Below are positions 32,801 to 47,800 of a stretch of DNA of 64,000 bases, piece by piece. The stretch is taken from assembly GCF_050948215.1 (NCBI RefSeq), contig NC_135165.1, positions 6,980,501-7,044,500 on the forward strand, given 5' to 3'. This DNA is from Halictus rubicundus. Lineage: Eukaryota; Arthropoda; Insecta; Hymenoptera; Halictidae. Position numbers and translations under genes: made by a program. The notes beneath the pieces are model-generated. The model saw nothing but the letters and a program-made list of their open reading frames with translations. It ran no database searches and was not told the DNA's origin. How positions within the stretch are numbered: position 1 is the first letter of the stretch; each line of letters starts with the position of its first letter.

Positions 32801-35764
32801 CGCATTTCTGACAAAAATGGCTAGATGAAATACCAAACTGAAAATATTTAAGGAACTTGAAAATTTTACTGCAATACTTCCACTTCATGAAGGGTAAATG
32901 TCTTGTACGTGTTGCAATTGATCCAAATATCTTATATTCGCATAGAGATCTGCAGTCTCTGGAGTGCAACGTTTACCCATTTCTGACAAAAATGACTAGC
33001 TGAAATACCAAACTGAAAATATTCAAGGAACTTGAAAATTTTATTGTAATACTTCCACTTCATGAAAATGATTGGCAAGAGAAATAAATGCGTATGTAGC
33101 TCCTGCGATGAATGAAATGTTTAAGTTGTATAAAAATCTGCAGTCTACATTGCACGTATAATTATCTCAAATGGTTAATATTTCAGAGTTTGAAGCTTTG
33201 AAGGGTTACTGATAGATGCGTACAAAAATTTGTTCAAGAGATGAGACATGAAAAATTGCATTTCGGTCACGAAGAACAGGTTTCCAGTCTGCTTTGCGTT
33301 GGCTGGCGAAAACGGGAGGATCTGCGCGTAGGACAGAGCGCGGCAGGGGCAGTAGTCATTCATGAATTGGCTCGAACCGCTCCGGCCGTTTATTTATACC
33401 GGCTGATAAATCGCTACGCGGTGGCGGCACGTAGCCCGGCAACCGCGTTATGACGTATTCCAGTAAAAGTAGGTGTGCGTATCGTTTTGTAAAACGACAC
33501 CGACGGAACGCGAGCTCTCTCCTCTCTCTCTCTTTCTCTCTCGCTTCTCCACCCCCGTTCTCTCCGCTCGCGAATCGCCCTGAGACCGGCCCCGCGGGTA
33601 ATCAGGAAACGGATCTAACCGAGCGGACTATACCCCGTTCCACGAAATTCTACGGTCAGCCAGACCGCTAATTCCTCCGGTCGTTTCCGCCGAATTCTAT
33701 CCGAGGATTCGCTCTCCGAGACCTTCTTTCCTGAACGCGGCTCTGCCTTATCCGCCCGTTCTCATTATTTCAACGCTTTACCGGGGAACTTCCAACTCGA
33801 AATTGTAATAGTCCCTGTTGGGATTATCGTTGAATCCTTTAAGTGTCTCATTTAATTCTGAAAGGCTGCGACCGTCTGCTTGACACTTTAACACGTTCGC
33901 GACCAGCGTCGCTCCGTTGCTTCGTTGAAATGTTTCCTGCGCAACGTACATCCTGCATAAAATATTGAAACTATTTGGTAAAGCACTGTGAAAATCATAT
34001 AACATCGTTCAATTCTTCCAATGTCTTCCAAGTTTTTGACCAATCCATTTTTGTCCTAAATGCATGAAATCTAATTATGACTTCAGACAACAAAGCGTGA
34101 ACAATCTTTTCTCGATATATGTCCCAAATATCTTACCGATAAAAGTCCCAGAATTATCACTGCCGCGGGGTATGCCCCGTGAGGGGCCATGAAGCTCGAG
34201 AGAACTCGGTCGTTGAGGAGTGTAACATAACCGATATATGTCCCTGGGTAGACCCGTGTATATCGAGAAAACACTGTAATATTAATTTGTCTATATTTAA
34301 GTGAACTATAAGATCATGGGCGTCACGTATCTGTGACGGTGGTCGTGACTGTGTTAATTGCTGGTACTTTGATGTCTAGGCGTCAAACGAATGAGCTTCA
34401 TGCATCTTTTTCAAAGAAATTACTGCAGCTATCAACTTCAAATTTTTGGTGCATCTAGTATCATACTGGAAGTGCGTTTTAATCGCAGGAAATTTTGAAA
34501 TAGCAATTAGAAAACATTATACAGCCCAATCAATGTGTGGCCTTTTTAAACTCTTACCTCCAATGTACACGATGCTATCAATCAGGCTGCCAATAAAATT
34601 TGAAAAAAGTCTTGGGCTAAGATACGTGTCATTCTTACCAGCGAAAGCATGCTAAATTTTAGCTTGATGGGTCGAATGGTTACTGCGAAAAAGGAACATG
34701 GAAGCTTGCTTTCAATGTACCAACAAAATGCCTATCCCCTTTAGAAATCCTGATTTGATGGGCTCGGGTCGCCCCAGGGTCCGTCTGAAACTCGTCGAGA
34801 ATACCCTTTCGCGTTTCTTCTGCCAGCACCGATAGCCACCTCCAATAGTCAGCAACCGGTCACTGACAATGCACCCGCTAACGGTGTTCGTCCCGACGAT
34901 TTACACGGTCCGACGCTCCTCAACGAAGTATAAATGGAAATCCCGATTACAACGGAAGCAGCCTCTGCTAATACGCTAACTATCCTTCCGGTTCTGTTGC
35001 CAACGAAGTCTCTCGATCTGCTTCTTTTCCCCGTTCGATCCTCCGCGAGCCGTTTCCGACTTAGCGGAACGAAGGACGAGGAACCATGACGGTTCTTCTC
35101 GAGAAAGATTGAACGCCTTTCATTCTTCCCTCCTTGATCGGTAGCACTCGCAGGACTCGAGCTACCTTAGGCTATATCCACACTGAAGCAACATCGAGCA
35201 ACTTTTTGTCGCTCCTCCTAATTCTCCCGCCTTGCTCGAAAGGTCCAAATAACTGCTGAATTTCACAACTTTGATGTAATTCAATTAAGAAAACTGAGAC
35301 TGAATGCAACTCCATGCACCTTTTAAGTTCTGTAAGAAATTTCGTCTGCTGAATAAACTCGAACTCTTTTTTCCCAAGCGTTTCAACCGATTTCCTGTTT
35401 TCAATATTCTATAAAAAGCAGAGATTACGCCGTCCGATAAATTTAAACCCCTTTTTCCGGAGTTCCGTCTGATCCGCTGTTTTCAACGTTCTGTAAAGAG
35501 TCGGGATTACGGTGCCCGATAAATTTCAATTCTTTTTCGGAGTTTCAACTGCTTTCCCACTTTCCGACACGTGCCGCCGCCGACAATGGAATAATAACCG
35601 AGCAATGGCGTGCGTCTAGCCAGAAGAGCGCGGTGAAATTAGAAAATGCCCGGCTGAAAATAGAATAAGCTTCCTGGGAAACGATCAAATATTAATACTT
35701 GATGCGAGCCGCGGCCGAGATCGGTTATATTAGACACACGCGGAAGCCAAGAGAAAGAGAAATT

Positions 35765-35800
<36 letters not shown>

Positions 35801-38800
35801 TATACAGACGAGCGCTCGCGGCTCGTCCCTCGGTTTTATTTCATTGATTCCGGAGACTTCTTTCAATCTCTCGCTTCATCCCGGTTTTCTCTTCTTATCT
35901 CGCACGAGGTTTCCTCGTAAGAAATAAAACGAGAGTACACGCGCGGCGTCGTATTCCGAGAACGATGAGCACTGGCGCACAGTGGACTCCATACGATTTT
36001 TGTGAAGAAAAAAACCGCTTCTTTCTTCATTGAGAACTCGCCTGGTCTAGCTATTACAGAAACGTAAAAAGACCGTTCAAGAGATTTTAAAGATCAAATC
36101 TTAAGACAACCCGTTGGGTGCCGTCATATATCACCGGCATAATTTTTTTTCCATACTTGTAAATCAATTTTTACTGCAATCTATTAAGTAAAATTTTATT
36201 CAAATCTACAAGTGGGAATATTACAAAAAGTATCGTTACGGTAAACTTTGTCCTTTTGAGTCGTGTATTATTAAGTAAGTTGATTTTGTGCGAGTTTTAT
36301 GGGCATTGCCGTGGCACTAAAAGTGCTAAAAAAAAGGAACCATTAATCTTCAGATGGAAAGAGTCCATTTTGTTCCGGAGTAAAAAGCGTTCCATGTATA
36401 TTCTAATCTTCTAGCAGCAAGTTTAACCCTTTGAGGACGAATGTTGATATTTCGACGATCTTAAGGTTGCGCATCTAACTTCTGAAGATGCAAAAATGTA
36501 TTTTAATTATGTATAATAGAAAAGATCAGTATGTATTGTTAATTTGTGTTATTAATTGTATTGTTAATTGTAAATATGTATGTATTTTAAAAAACCCGCA
36601 GAGGGTTCAATTATTAGAGAACTGCGGATCTTTATGGAAAATAAAAATTGTCCACAAAAAGAAGTTACTGTTACTAAAAGAGAACCTTTAACCCTTAGCA
36701 CTCGAATGGTGACTGTAAGGCACCACTAAAAATTGCTGTATCATTACTCAAAATATGTTTTGCATTATTAAATTTATTTGTATTCAATAAATTACTAAAC
36801 AAATCAGTATTGTACGAGTAAATTGCATCATTTTCTAATGTATAACATGAAAACAAATATATAGAAGGGAAATATTCTAGGTCGGAAGATATGTTTCCTT
36901 TTGGAGGTAAAATAGCTTCGAGTGCAAAGGGTTAATATATTTGCTATTTCTCACGATTGACGCATAAAATTTTTATTTTGAATAGAAACTCGCAGTTTGT
37001 CGTATACACGTTGTATCGTTTTTTTTTTAAATGGAATTTTTATTGGGAATAACAGAATTTATTCTGCCGTTTTATCTTGTCCCTGGAAAAATAAATTTTA
37101 GCGAACGCGCGGACGCCTTCCCCAGACATTTTAGGTGCATTTTATGCGACCGTAGCATTATCGGTGGGGCATTCGCGTTCGGTACGTAGGATGCGGCCGA
37201 TTGCAGCATGATTAACGTGCGGCCAGCCGACTCGATTACGCCGATGCGCGAACTTTCAGTTTCCGGTCAAATGATCCGCGGACATCCGGCCACCGTTCGC
37301 ACAAGCTCGAGTGCCGTTCTTTTCGTGTCTGTCGCTCGCGAGTCCCCCCTAGTTTCTTTTTTATTTCCCCTCTAGTGTCCGTCCAGTTGTAACCTGTTTC
37401 CGAGGACAATGGGCCCTTTTAGCGGCGATCCACGCCGTTTTCCAACTTGTCGATTAATAGCCAGCGGAATTATCGAATGAACGGAGATTTGGGGGAAAAA
37501 AGCATATGTAACGCGCACGAGTCCTACCGAGGCACGTGAAATTCGTGGCGCCTTTAATTCGGCTCCGACGATAAGATAAACCTATCCATTACGCGATTTA
37601 TCGCGCCGGAAATAATATTTATCGGTAATACGCCTACGCGGTATCTCGAAAAAATCAGCACCGCGATATATTTTTATTCGACCTTTTCGATGTCGTGTTC
37701 CGCGTCATATTGCCGGCGTCTGCTGGGAGAAAATACAGCGCGTTCAAAAACGCGAGGACCTAACAGGATTTTCCAAAGCACGAGCATATAAAAGAAAGTT
37801 CTCTTGAGTTTAATCCGTTTCTTATGCACCCTATTTATTTCATTCATATTAATAAATGCATCGTTGCAGGCATAGATTTTCATCTAACGACGTATAAAAT
37901 GCAGAATAAATGTTAACAATTTACCTAGCGGAAGTCTATTAATAGGATCTTTAATTGAGCTGTACATAAAAGATGCGATCTAATTTTCTTTTCAACGAGA
38001 ATTTCAGAATAAATTTCTACACTATGTTAATTCTAAAAGTTGGTTGAATCATTAATGAAAGTGCTGTCGCTTTTAAGCAATTATCGAGAAATTCCCAATA
38101 GTTGATCTTTGATTTTAAGACTGCCAGAAAATTGCCGGTAAGTAAAGTGTCGATACATCCTTTTGCATACCTACCCGACAATCGAGTAATAGAACGGCTA
38201 CTGCATATTGTTGAGAAAAGGAGAACAAATATTAGCCACAAAGTTTTTACATTTTTCCACGGTATAAGATCGCCTTTAACAAGATGAGGGTTTGACTAGA
38301 TCAAAAAAGTAGTACTAAAGAATGAACGGGTCGATTCAATTCTCAGAAACACGATTAATCTGTCGTATAGAAATTTCTTTATCCATCTATCTATCAAATA
38401 AAACATAATTCCATTGCAGTCGAAGAAAGTGATGCTCGCTATCTCCAACTCGAACTGAAAAATTCTTGCCCACCAAATTATTCAAAGTCTCGAAAGAAGC
38501 AGGCGTAACGAAAGCGAGTCGCGGAATAGTATACATCGGCGACAGAGTATGAGCACCGTACCTACATAAAGATTTGAAACGTGCTCCATTTTTTCGCGGC
38601 GTCGCCGGCCGTGTTCTCCAGTCGAACGAATTTAAATTCGTGTTTCCCGTCGAACACGAGCGGCGACCCGCTCCGCTAATGGATGTTTCTAGTGATGAGT
38701 GTACCGGAAGTCGGTGGCAAGGGGTGAGCTTTTATCGAAAAAGGAGACCGAAGTCATCTCTATCCGACACATAGAGGGGCAAACGCGGGGGAGGAGGAGG

Positions 38801-41800
38801 CCGAGAGAGAGAGAGAAAGAGAGAGAAAGAGAGAGACATAGTTGTGTTGTAGGCCCGTGAAGGATCGTAGTTCGAAGCGGCGCGGCGCGGTGTGCGAGCT
38901 GGAGGCAGAATCTTCACTCTCCTCTCCTCAACGATACGTATAACGATATCCGGATGTGGGCTGGGAAAGAGCTGTATGAGAAAAAAAAAAGTGGCGAGGC
39001 AGAATGGAATTCAACGAGGTTGAGCATTCCGGTTTCTTGTCTCCTACGATTATTTCATTAACGTGTCTTTACTTCCCCCGGTAAATCTAATTGAATCTAG
39101 CCCTCGCCTTCGGGGACAAAGTAAGCCGATCTTTGCGGCAACTCTCTGTCCTCTACAGGGTGATCTAAAATTAGGGGATCCCTAGAGAACGGTCTGTCAC
39201 TCACTCCTACAATCATCGAACTCTTTGAAGCACCGAATTCTAAAAAATACGAATGGACCGTGTTGCTCAGTAATTTTATTCTTGGAAAATTTCAAAACAC
39301 GTGGGAGTTAATGTGAATAGCCGTGCTGTAATATTTCGAGGTGGTGTAAATAGCATCTGCATATTTATGCATTAAAAAGGTGGGATACTTTTAATCCTAC
39401 CATTTTCCATTCTGTAGACCGACTCACATACTTCATTAAAAAAATACGTTAAAATTACAATGAATCTTTTGCATTTGTATATTGAAATTAAGTCGGCCAT
39501 GATACGAATGATCGAACTTAATGAAAATTGTTAATTATTGTCAACCGAGTCCCTTTTCATGATTCAAGGGTCTGCAAAAATGAACTGAATCATCTATTAA
39601 AATTAAGTCAGCATTTCTAACGTTAAACCTGTATGTTTATACAATTTAAATCGACCTAAGCAGTCCATTCTCTGATTTAATTGTATTACCTCGTTGAGGG
39701 ACGTTATTTCTCAGAATACATCCCCAATTGACGGATTAAAAGCAGATTGAAAATGCTAAAATTCAGCCTATTGCTGGCTCCACACTCAAAATCGCTGAAT
39801 TAGCGTATCGGGGCTAGAACAAGCTAGCGTGTTCGATCGATCGATATATTTTGAATTCCGTTTGCAGAGCGCGTCACGTGTTGTACAAGATCACGGCTCG
39901 TGTTTATCCCGGTGATATCGGATATCAGGTGCACATGCTGCTCGGTCTCGGAAGCGAGGCGGACGCAATATGTCGTCGATGAATTTGAATCGGGTGCAAG
40001 CGTGTTCACGACGCGATATATGGTACCTGCGGTACACGTCCGCCGAAGGGAAAGTATTTTCCGCTTTCGAACTCGACGACGATGTTTATTTTATCACCCA
40101 CGCGCCGGGCTTTAGACGTTCCCTTTGAATATCCCTTTAATTTTTCATATCGCGGCGCGGCGCGGCACACGCGAGCCCCGGAACGATTCTTCCGCTCCAG
40201 CTTTCTTTCGAGCACGCGCGGCTTTCCAGACTTCCGTGAAACCGGAGCCCCCGCAGTTCTGCGTTCGGTTCTCGTTGCACGTATCATAACGTAAGTGCAT
40301 AGATTCTCGCGAAAGGTCGAGCCACACGCTTCAGATTCGCTCGCGTATGCGGCCGGTGGGGCGGTTCAAAGGGAGTTGATCCGGTGAATCGAGTCTCGTT
40401 GACCTTTCGCTTGAACCATAACTTACACTTCGGAACGAATCACCGTGAAAGTATTGTTCCGTCATGTTCCCGGATTGCCGGCCGCTGCGAACGTTCGCTT
40501 CGACGGAATCTAGCCCGATCTCTCGCTGCATCTCTGGAACGACCTGTAGCGAATCGTGCTTCGAACAGCGAAGCGTAACCGAGTTGTAATTGAAGACCTT
40601 GGTGTAAGACCGAGCAGGTTTATTTTTCAGTAAAACTGCACCCGATTAACTTCTATACATTTTCATAACACGTTGCCGATTGAAAACCCCGATAAGAGCA
40701 TTTTCCAGTAAAATCTCACTTGATTAACTTCTATACAGGTTTATATAATATATTGCTGATTGAAAATCCGGACTCGCTCGGCGATTGCAGGGGAGTCTCC
40801 AATTACATCGCTAGAAAAATCCATTTTGTATACCTACAGTAAGGAGCAAAATTGAACACACTCACATACGACATTTTAAGAAAAATAATTTTTTATTCAA
40901 TATTTGTATGTGGAATACAAAAGAAACAAAATACTTGGTATTATCTACAATCTTTTGGCTTTTCAAAACAAACTGAACATTTGTGATATTATTATTATTT
41001 CGCTTCATACAATTTTTTTTCGTGTAGTCGGTTTTGCACCGCACTAAGATTCTCGGGATTAGAAACTGTGAACACAGATTTTGTAAACAACTTGGTAGTC
41101 CATCACGGTCAATGCCACGACCAGGAGTGCAGTAGTTATTAGTTTATCGTTGTTCATGCGTCAACACGCATCAATATAACATCATGAAGCCATTATCTAA
41201 AGATATGAAGAATAATATCATTTTCCAATTAAAATTGGGTTTATCAACGTGAGTAATTGCTAGAAAATTTGTCGTCAGTCAGGGACTTGTACGTAAGATA
41301 CGGAAAAAAATACTGTAGTAAAGTCCCTGCATCTTTTGGAGGCCGTCCAAAATTATTATCTTGTCAGAAGAAGAGAAGATTGACGAGATACATTACTTCA
41401 GAAATTACAACGACGGCATCAATGGCTGCAAAGTTATTCGAAAGCGATGTTGGACAGAAAATTAGTAGGTGGACGGCTCGAAGGGCATTAAAAGAAGCCA
41501 ATTTTACAGCAATTGAGAAGAAAAAAAAAACCTGCTCTATCAAAATAGAATGTCAAGGCCCGTCTGAGTTTTGCAAGAAAATATTTAACCTGGAATATAG
41601 AGCAATGGAAAAAAGTAATTTTTTCCGACGAATCTAAAATCAATCGAATTTCATCGGATGGACGTTCTTGGTGTTGGAAGAAGCAAGGCGAACCTCTTTT
41701 ACAGCGTCATGTGAAGCAAACATTAAAATTTGGTGGTGGTTCACTTATGGTGTGGGGGTGAATTACGGCGTACGGTGTAGGTTCACTACATCGAATAGAA

Positions 41801-44800
41801 GGTACGGTGAACCAGTATACGTATAAGGATATCTTAGAAAAAAATTTACTGGAAACAATTGAAAATATGCCGGTGCCAGAGTGTGATGTCGTATTCCAAC
41901 ATAACAACGCTCCTGGGCATTGTGCGAAGAGCGTAAAGAATTGGCTGCAAACTCAACCATTTCAAACCATGGAATGGCCTGCTCAAAGTCCAGACATAAA
42001 CCCGATTGAAAATGTCTGGGCATACTTAAAAATGAAGTTACAGAATAAATATAGTGCTCCCCCAACAACGATAACTGATTTGTGGCAAAGAGTGCAGGAA
42101 CAGTGGTATTCTATTACACCAGAATATTGCGAAAATGTAGTATTAAGTATGCCTAAACGTATTCAGGCAATTACCAAGGTTAAAGGTTCATGGACGAAAT
42201 ATTAAGTGTACGATAATCTGAAATGTTTACTCAAAATTAGTTGCGGTGCAAAACCGACTACACGAAAGAAAATTGTATGAAGCGAAATAATAATAATATC
42301 ACAAATGTTCAGTTTGTTTTGAAAAGCCAAAAGATTGTAGATAATACCAAGTATTTTGTTTCTTTTGTATTCTACGTGCAAACATTGAATAAAACATTAT
42401 TTTTGTTAAAATGTCGTATGCGTGTTCAGTTTTGCTCCTTACTGTATACACCTTCCACTCGTTCAGCCAACTCTAGGTCACTTGTGGCTCGCGCCAGGAC
42501 TATACCAAAGATGTTCGTTCACTGAGTTGTACATTTTTAAAAGAACTCTCCATGAACCAGCAGAGCGGAAGATATCCAGTAGCTCACGGACTGAAAAGAA
42601 ACAATAGAAGCTGTAGTAATTGATCATCCTCGTCTCTCTTTCCGGTGCAATCTGCACCGTTTCACGAAAAGCGACACGAAGCTGTCCTGTATGAGACAGG
42701 ATCGTCCTAGGAAAATTCCCCCGGCATATTGGTGGGAATCTGCGTAGGCGAGGAAGGATATTGGCTGTCTGGAAAGCGAATTCATCCCGGAGGTCACTTT
42801 CGCTGTATTAATTCCGGTCGGCGGGGGTTGAACAGCATTGATAGGCGGCCCGATGTGTCTATCGGCTATCCGTGTCTTAAGAGCTGGGTACGAAAAAGCC
42901 TCTCTCTCTCTCTCTCTCTCTCGCTCTCTTTTTCTCTCTGTCGAACGGTGGTGTCGTCGCCCCTCCTGCCCCCGTTGCCAGCTGGCGAGTTAAGCTCGCA
43001 TCCGGACGTGTAGCCGAAGAGGAAGGAAGGGGACGTGACGTCGCGATTAAAGCGAATTAAACGAGCGAATTGTACGAATCGGCGTGACCGTGCTCTCGCG
43101 ACTATCGTCTGCCTACATGCGCCGTTCATCGGGACACGAGGTTGCCGCGGATTGACTCACTGTCAGCCAGCGCTATCGCCGATCAAAATCGTGTCGTATC
43201 TCGGCCGTCGTCACGGCGACCGCTTCCACGCACCTGTCCAGGAGACGTGTATCGGAAATTGGAATCTGTTCCCGACGGTGGATCACGTAATTCGTCTGCA
43301 CGGTTGACGAGCGACGATTTACCCGCGATCCTCCAGCAGAGTTGCCAGAAACAGTCTTTGCGCTTCCCTCCCTACCATCAGCCTCCCTCTGACGACTCTG
43401 CGCGAGGAGAATATGTGACACCGATGCGGTAGTAGGCATAATGTGACGTATTCTCCTCGTGCAGAGAGTGACTAGAGGAGAATCGGGACACTGGTAGAGG
43501 GGAATACTCATCGTCTGGTGACCCTGGACTTCAGCATCTGGGCGGGCTTACAACTGTTTCCCTCCGTAGCGTCGCGTCACCGTCCCCACCACCTCGCGCG
43601 GCTGGGGACCAATCAGCGTCGAGAGGAAACAGCTTCCACTGCTCCCGAAGTGCTCGCAGTGTTTTCAGTCGCGAGACCTTATGGAGGAGAAGTTGCACTA
43701 CGATGCCGTGCGTTGTCTATGATCTGACTCCTGTAATATTGATAGTTTTCACCGAAGCTATTTTTTGAGTTCACAGAAGAGACCTCGTGACACAAGCCCG
43801 CGATGCAATTGAGATAGCACTGCACGAGACAGTCACTTCGAGAAAGCGAGGGGGGAATCGATCGATCGCTGGTTCCCAGACCCAAGCTTGCAGAGAGGCA
43901 TTACTGGTCTAGGGACCAAAGCTGCGTACATTTTATCGTAACCCTAGATAAATAACCTGTCGTTCGGGACGTCTCCGTTAACGAGAAAAATAATTTTATA
44001 AGAACACTTCAGAAAGGAAATGCGTTATGTTTGATATTGAATTTATGAGTTGCATTTATGAGATCATCTATTTGTTCAACATAATAACTAGTAACGATTT
44101 CATCCAACCCTGCTGGAGGTGTTATGCAATCGGTGCACAATATTTTGCATAAAAAACCACAGTAATCAGCAAGTTATCTAAACATATAACCAAGAGCCTG
44201 ACTATGTTCTAAAGCATTCAAATTTTGGTCCTGAACTCGAGGACCTAGAGTATGTATCTGGCCCCGGAGCGCAGCCGAAGGTCTTATCTCCAGGCTGCCA
44301 TTTCATCCTTTGTGTCGGAGGACAAGAGGCGGTCGAATCTTTGAAAAGCGTCCGGAAATTTCACGAGTGCAGGGGAGGCTTGCACGCGGTGCAGGCCTGC
44401 GTGACGGTAAAAGCATCCACGGCTCGGTCGAACGACGACGGTGCTCGATATAATGTCGATAATGCGGTTAACGGTAGGCATCGTCGGGGGAACCTCCGTC
44501 TCACGGGCTCCCATCAGCTCCAGGAGCCTTTGAGACGAAGCATCCTTGAAACACGGTTCTCCGGCCGTTCCACTGACATTTTACATCGGCGTGTATTTTC
44601 GCTGGATATTGCGTAATTGCATCTACACGCCGTGCCGGCGCGGTGGCTGGAAACCTTCCGCCGAAGGCACGATATCCAGCCGAGGCTGGGTTCCCGCAGT
44701 CGAACTATTCTAACCACTTTGTGCGCCATTAGATTGCGCCTCGTTGTTGTTAGAGTCCGGTATCCGATGTATTTTCGTTGGTTCGTCGTTTACTATCGTT

Positions 44801-47800
44801 CTGACGTTAACTCCGTTCTGACCAAAATACAATCTTTGCAAATTAATCCTCACACAGACAAAATTCACCTTTCCGCAAATTAAATTTTGTACCTGTCAAA
44901 TTCATCTGGTGAGTGACCAGATGCTCAAAGTGTTTAGAACGTAATGGAAAAGAGTTTGAACATTTACTTTAATTGTTTTCATTTTTCAAAATGTCTTGTT
45001 AACTGTCAATTTTTCGGCCGTGTGCTCCTAATACTTTCTCATGTATCGATGTGTGTAGAAAGAACGTAGGTATCCGTTTAAAAAAATGTCGAATGACCTT
45101 CATATGACCGCTAGGCCTCCCGCTAGGGAGAAACGATGGACACCATCTTGTAGCTCTTTAGAAGCCATTCATCTTTTCGTAACTTCAACCGAAACACAGA
45201 TATAGCTTGTTACAATTGCGTAAATCACCCTGTATAGATGTTTATTTATTTACTTTGCTACTGCAGTTTGTCCCAACAGACGTAGAAAGTTTATATTTCG
45301 TGTAAGAATCCGCTGTGTATCGCTTGGTTATTGAAAGTTATCGGCCCACCCGGTGTATAAAGCTCGAGTATTTTAGGGTCGTATCTTACTCCAGGGAGCT
45401 TTCAGTCCCAGTTCCTGTAATCGTTAGTTACCGTTGCCGAGCCGAGAGAGTAACGCTGAAAGCATCATCGAGTGACTTCAGGAAGTTGTGCATTCTTTGC
45501 GAGCGAACATTAGAATATCTGGACAGGTGTGTACCACGGTATCCTGTTATCTTCTGTGAAACTTTCGTTATCTGCCCGTATAGGTATTCGTCATCCTTTA
45601 CTTTGGAACGTAACCAAGGCGGGAGACGAGATAATGTAGCCGCATACGGGTTCTTTCTATGATTCTCCAATTTTCCAGTTGTCGCAAGCCACGACAATTT
45701 CAATATTCTCTCTCGTAAAAATAAATGCGAAATGTTAATACTGTACCTTCTTTGCATTTCCAAGGCCCGCGGTCTCCTCGACATTGTTGCATTGTAAAGA
45801 TCGAAGTAAAAGAGAATTGCTCGAACCCATCTTCTTGAGTACTCCGGTTACAATCGCAACTTCAAGTGACAGTCGCCGATGAAAGCATCTCCTTTGTTAC
45901 AGGCAGGCTAAAAATGAATCTGACAAGTATACACGTTTAAACATTCAATTTGGATTATTTCTTTTGCTGTTGGCAAGTTAAATATGAGTATAAAAAATAT
46001 GCGGGTTTGAATATTTAATTTGGATCCATTTCTGTAGCTGTAGGAAGGATTAAAATTAATGTAGAAAATACACAGGTTTAAATATTTAATTTGGATCCAT
46101 TTCTGTAGCTGTAGGAAGGATTAAAATTAATGTAAAAAATACACAGGTTTAAATATTTGATTTGAACCCTTCTCTGTTCCTGCTGAGAGTTGTAGGAAGG
46201 ATAAAAATTAACATAAAGAATATACATAGATGAATATTTGAGTTCTATCATCTCTGTTGCTGCTGGGAGGTTACAAATAAATGTTAAAAATATGTGGGTT
46301 TGAATAATTGATTTGGATCCACTTCTGTAGGCAGGTTCAAATTGATGTAAAAAATATACAAGGTTGAATATTCGATTTCGGTGGTTTTTCTTACTATAGA
46401 GAACTGAAATATGAATGCAAAAATGTACGGGGTTGAATATTTGATTTCAGTCATTTCTTCTGCTACAAGGAGGTTGAAAATTAATGTAAAAAATGTGCTG
46501 GTTGAATATTTGATTTCTATCATCTCTGTTGCTGCTAGGAGGTTAAAAATAAATGTTAAAAACATGTGGGCTTGAATAATTGATTTGGATCCACTTCTGT
46601 AGGCAGGTTCAAATTGATGTAAAAAATATACAAGGTTGAATATTCGATTTCGGTGGTTTTTCTTACTATAGAGAACTGAAAGATGAATGCAAAAATGTAC
46701 GGGGTTGAATATTTGATTTCAGTCATTTCTTCTGCTACAAGGAGGTTGAAAATTAATGTAAAAAATGTGCTGGTTGAATATTTGATTTGGATCGTCTCCA
46801 TTGCAACGGGGAATTTAAAGATGCATTGAAAAAATTCACGGTGTTGAATTTTCGATTTGTAAACGGTCATGTGGAAGACAGAGCGTCGCGTCGGCGCGTT
46901 GGAAAAGCGGCGGATCTATGAATGGAGGCGAGCCTCGGATCAGTCGGCAAGCAAGGACGACTAATTATAGCGTTAGTATCTCTCGGCTTCGTTTTGTACA
47001 CTAACCACGCACCGTATATACTATATATAATACGTGTATACACATATTATATATTTATATACAGCGCCGGTGTGCTAGTAACCGTGGAGAACAAGGTGTG
47101 TTTCTCGTACGAGCGTAATTCGAAACTGTAGAACGAGATTGTTTAGCCTGAAGTTTCACTTTCGTGGAAGGCAAACTTAACCCTTAGTCGCCGAGGTTGA
47201 CTCTTGCTACCCCAACCCTTTCTTGGCTCGGTAAAAGTAACTTTCCTCAGACCCAAGCAACCAGCACATTAAATCCTACGCTTTTGCTATCTAGTATCCA
47301 TTTTATCTGGAATACATGGAAATTGTGATTAATTAAAAAAATTTTATAGACTCTCTGAATCAAACTCGAGCGGTTCAAACTATTGCGAAAAATCACCTCC
47401 TTCCCTGTTTTATTGCGAATGCTGGAACCTAAATTTGTTTCGTACACACCATCTTAGATCTTCATTTGACCAATTGCGGTAATTACCGCGAACTTCCAAC
47501 TACCCTCGGTATTAATTTTATCGAGTTCCGTGAAGTCGTTCGTCTACTTCGCGCTCTTAACCTTAATAAGTTCTTAATGGCCCGAAGAGGCAAATAAATT
47601 TCGTCGCAAAAAGAACCGGTGGTCTACCCATCCCCCAAGTTAAGGGCAGCCATGAAGCACCATCCGATTTGGAATCGATCCAAGGCGATGTGTGTCGGTG
47701 CTAAACAAGATACCTCGAAAGTACCGTCCTCAACGAAAAGATTGCATAGCTGGTAGCCCCGTATATCGAACAAGGATGCGGGGGATAACTCTATGGTACT

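Larger units (their letters stand above)
30396..40836 (+). other. Cbl first coding intron, proximal part
   Basis: No coding exon recognised. The region holds the TA MITE at 30828-31029, the dispersed-repeat cluster at about 32450-33175, a CT-repeat-rich CpG block at about 33300-33750, TTAA elements at 33888-34357 and 36688-36935, GA repeats at 35762-35798 and 38800-38837, CpG-rich blocks at about 37100-37640 and 39830-40600, and an ~80-bp direct duplication at 40625-40780. Open frames are short and unconserved-looking. Confidence 0.45.

Noticed and set aside
40862..42525. Small frames of 60 and 94 residues starting MRCKTDYTK
   Set aside because: They are the same terminal inverted repeat of the Tc1-like element read from both ends.
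46284..46870. Two minus-strand frames with repeated FIFNLLVAEE-like units
   Set aside because: They are the open reading of a minisatellite; the repeated peptide follows the DNA repeat.
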